From Calliopsis andreniformis (Eukaryota; Arthropoda; Insecta; Hymenoptera; Andrenidae): DNA of 64,000 nt. The stretch covers positions 4,960,001 to 5,024,000 of the forward strand of contig NW_027480438.1 of assembly GCF_051401765.1 (NCBI RefSeq), given 5' to 3'. The translations under genes and the position numbers were made by a program. Below are positions 63,421 through 64,000 of this stretch, piece by piece. Each line of letters starts with the position of its first letter. The first letter of the stretch is position 1. The notes under the pieces are model-generated. The model did no database searches and had not been told where the DNA came from. It saw only the letters and a program-made list of their open reading frames with translations.

Positions 63421-64000
63421 AATCCTAGATCCTCAATCCCCAATCCTCAATCCTTAATCCTCAATCTTCAATCCTCAATCCCCTGTCCTCAATCTTCAAT
63501 CCTCAATCCTCTATCGTCAATCCTCAATCCTCAAACATCAATCCTCAATCCTCAATCCTCAATCTTCAATCCTCAATACTCAATCTTCATTCCTCAATTC
63601 TCAATCCTCAATTCTCAATCCTCAATCCTCACTCATCAATCCTCAATCCTCAGTCCTCAATCCTCATTCTTCAATCCTCAATCCTCAATACTCAATCTGC
63701 AATCCTCAATACTCAATCCTCAGTCCTCAATCGTCAATCCTCAAATCCTCAATCGTCAGTCCTCAAACCTCAATCCTCAATACTCAATCCTCAATCCTCA
63801 GTGCTCAATCGTCAGTCTTCAATCCTCAACACTCAATCTTCAATCCTCAATCTTCAATCCTCAACACTCAATCTTCAATCCTCAATCCTCAATCTTCAAT
63901 CCTCAATACTCAATCCTCAATCCTCAATCCTGAAATCCTCAATCCTCAATATTCAACGCACAACCCTCAAACTTCAATCCTCAATACTCAACCATCAATC
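63420..64000. repeat. Start of a further M2-type segment, cut by the window end
   Basis: After the second 4.3-kb unit the order of variants follows 4,830-5,235, including an M2 block whose usual ATG is GTG at 63801. A TGAAATCC 8-nt unit then leads into an AACGCAC block. The window ends inside it, so the array continues. Confidence 0.85.

Larger units (their letters stand above)
1..64000. repeat. Degenerate 7-bp tandem satellite filling the whole window
   Basis: The sequence parses throughout into 7-nt units with consensus TCAATCC on the + strand (GGATTGA on the - strand). The commonest variants change the last two bases (TCAATCT, TCAATCA, TCAATCG, TCAATAC). Others change the middle (TCAGTCC, TCAACCC, TCATTCC, TCAAACC) or the first bases (CCAATCC, TTAATCC, TAAATCC, TGAATCC, ACAATCC). 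Occasional 6-nt and 8-nt units shift the phase. The + strand has very little G: I count 11 in the first 360 bases. No unique sequence interrupts the array and both window ends lie inside it, so it exceeds 64 kb. Uninterrupted array of this length is typical of eukaryotic heterochromatic satellites. I do not recognise this unit as a named satellite family, and it is not the TTAGGG, TTTAGGG or TTAGG telomere repeat. Confidence 0.99.

Noticed and set aside
1..64000. CRISPR array
   Set aside because: There are no 23-50-bp repeats separated by unique spacers. The repeat is a contiguous 7-nt unit, and no cas genes are present.
1..64000. Telomere array
   Set aside because: The unit GGATTGA is G-rich on one strand like a telomere but matches no canonical telomere repeat I know. 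It is highly degenerate and organised into long higher-order units, unlike terminal telomere DNA. A subtelomeric location remains possible.
1..64000. tRNA, rRNA, other structured RNA, or a hidden novel gene system
   Set aside because: A near G-free + strand cannot form stable stems with itself, and no conserved tRNA or rRNA motif is visible on either strand. I looked for any non-heptamer island and found none, so I do not claim a gene-based system here.
1..64000. Low-complexity sequencing artefact or synthetic filler
   Set aside because: The order of variants is shared over tens of kilobases between copies, with sparse substitutions and heptamer-step indels. That is the pattern of descent by duplication rather than random noise or a constant error motif. 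Copy-number error in assembly remains possible and is listed as a finding.

Overview
This 64-kb window is satellite DNA from end to end. I see no gene, RNA gene, mobile element or single-copy sequence in it. The unit is a 7-bp tandem repeat, TCAATCC on the + strand (GGATTGA on the - strand), with many point variants such as TCAATCT, TCAATAC, TCAATCA, TCAATCG, TCAGTCC and TCAACCC. Even the least consensus-like blocks still parse in 7-nt steps. The array is already in progress at base 1 and still running at base 64,000, so it is longer than the window and neither edge is visible. An array of this kind best fits eukaryotic nuclear heterochromatin (pericentromeric, subtelomeric or sex-chromosome satellite). 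That is inference, and I cannot name the species.

The open reading frames in the window are products of the repeat. Seven is not a multiple of three, so all three + frames spell one heptapeptide, SSILNPQ, with no stop. On the - strand the same 21 nt read L-R-I-E-D-stop-G in every frame, so that strand is closed. Reading frames start where a variant unit happens to create ATG or TTG, and end at point variants giving TAA, TAG or TGA. Homologous copies differ in ORF length because of one base. I therefore annotate no CDS.

The real content is higher-order structure. Blocks of distinctive variant heptamers act as markers: M1 (16 heptamers, 15 copies), M2 (16 heptamers, 19 copies) and M3 (13 heptamers, 6 copies). 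They show nested duplications. Bases 1-7,640 and 7,641-15,690 are two copies of a 7.6-8.2-kb superunit, each with an internal 1,440-bp tandem duplication. Bases 15,690-20,900 hold related material. Bases 20,900-26,600 are a series of M1-led duplications with spacings of 810, 895 and 2,760 bp. Bases 26,600-29,485 are M2/M3-rich. Bases 29,486-31,600 are the most divergent part. Bases 31,600-40,317 contain another partial superunit and a 3,222-bp tandem duplication. From 40,318 to about 58,077 the window repeats 7,641-29,485 almost base for base, apart from a few large and several single-heptamer indels. From about 54,740 to 63,420 a 4.3-kb unit is present twice in tandem, and the final 0.5 kb starts another M2-type segment.

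The + strand is almost without G (11 G in the first 360 bases). The - strand therefore has GG every 7 nt, and the + strand has regular CC pairs. No operon, pathway or gene system can be described. The biology visible here is satellite evolution by unit slippage, unequal exchange and large segmental duplication, and possibly unusual DNA structure.
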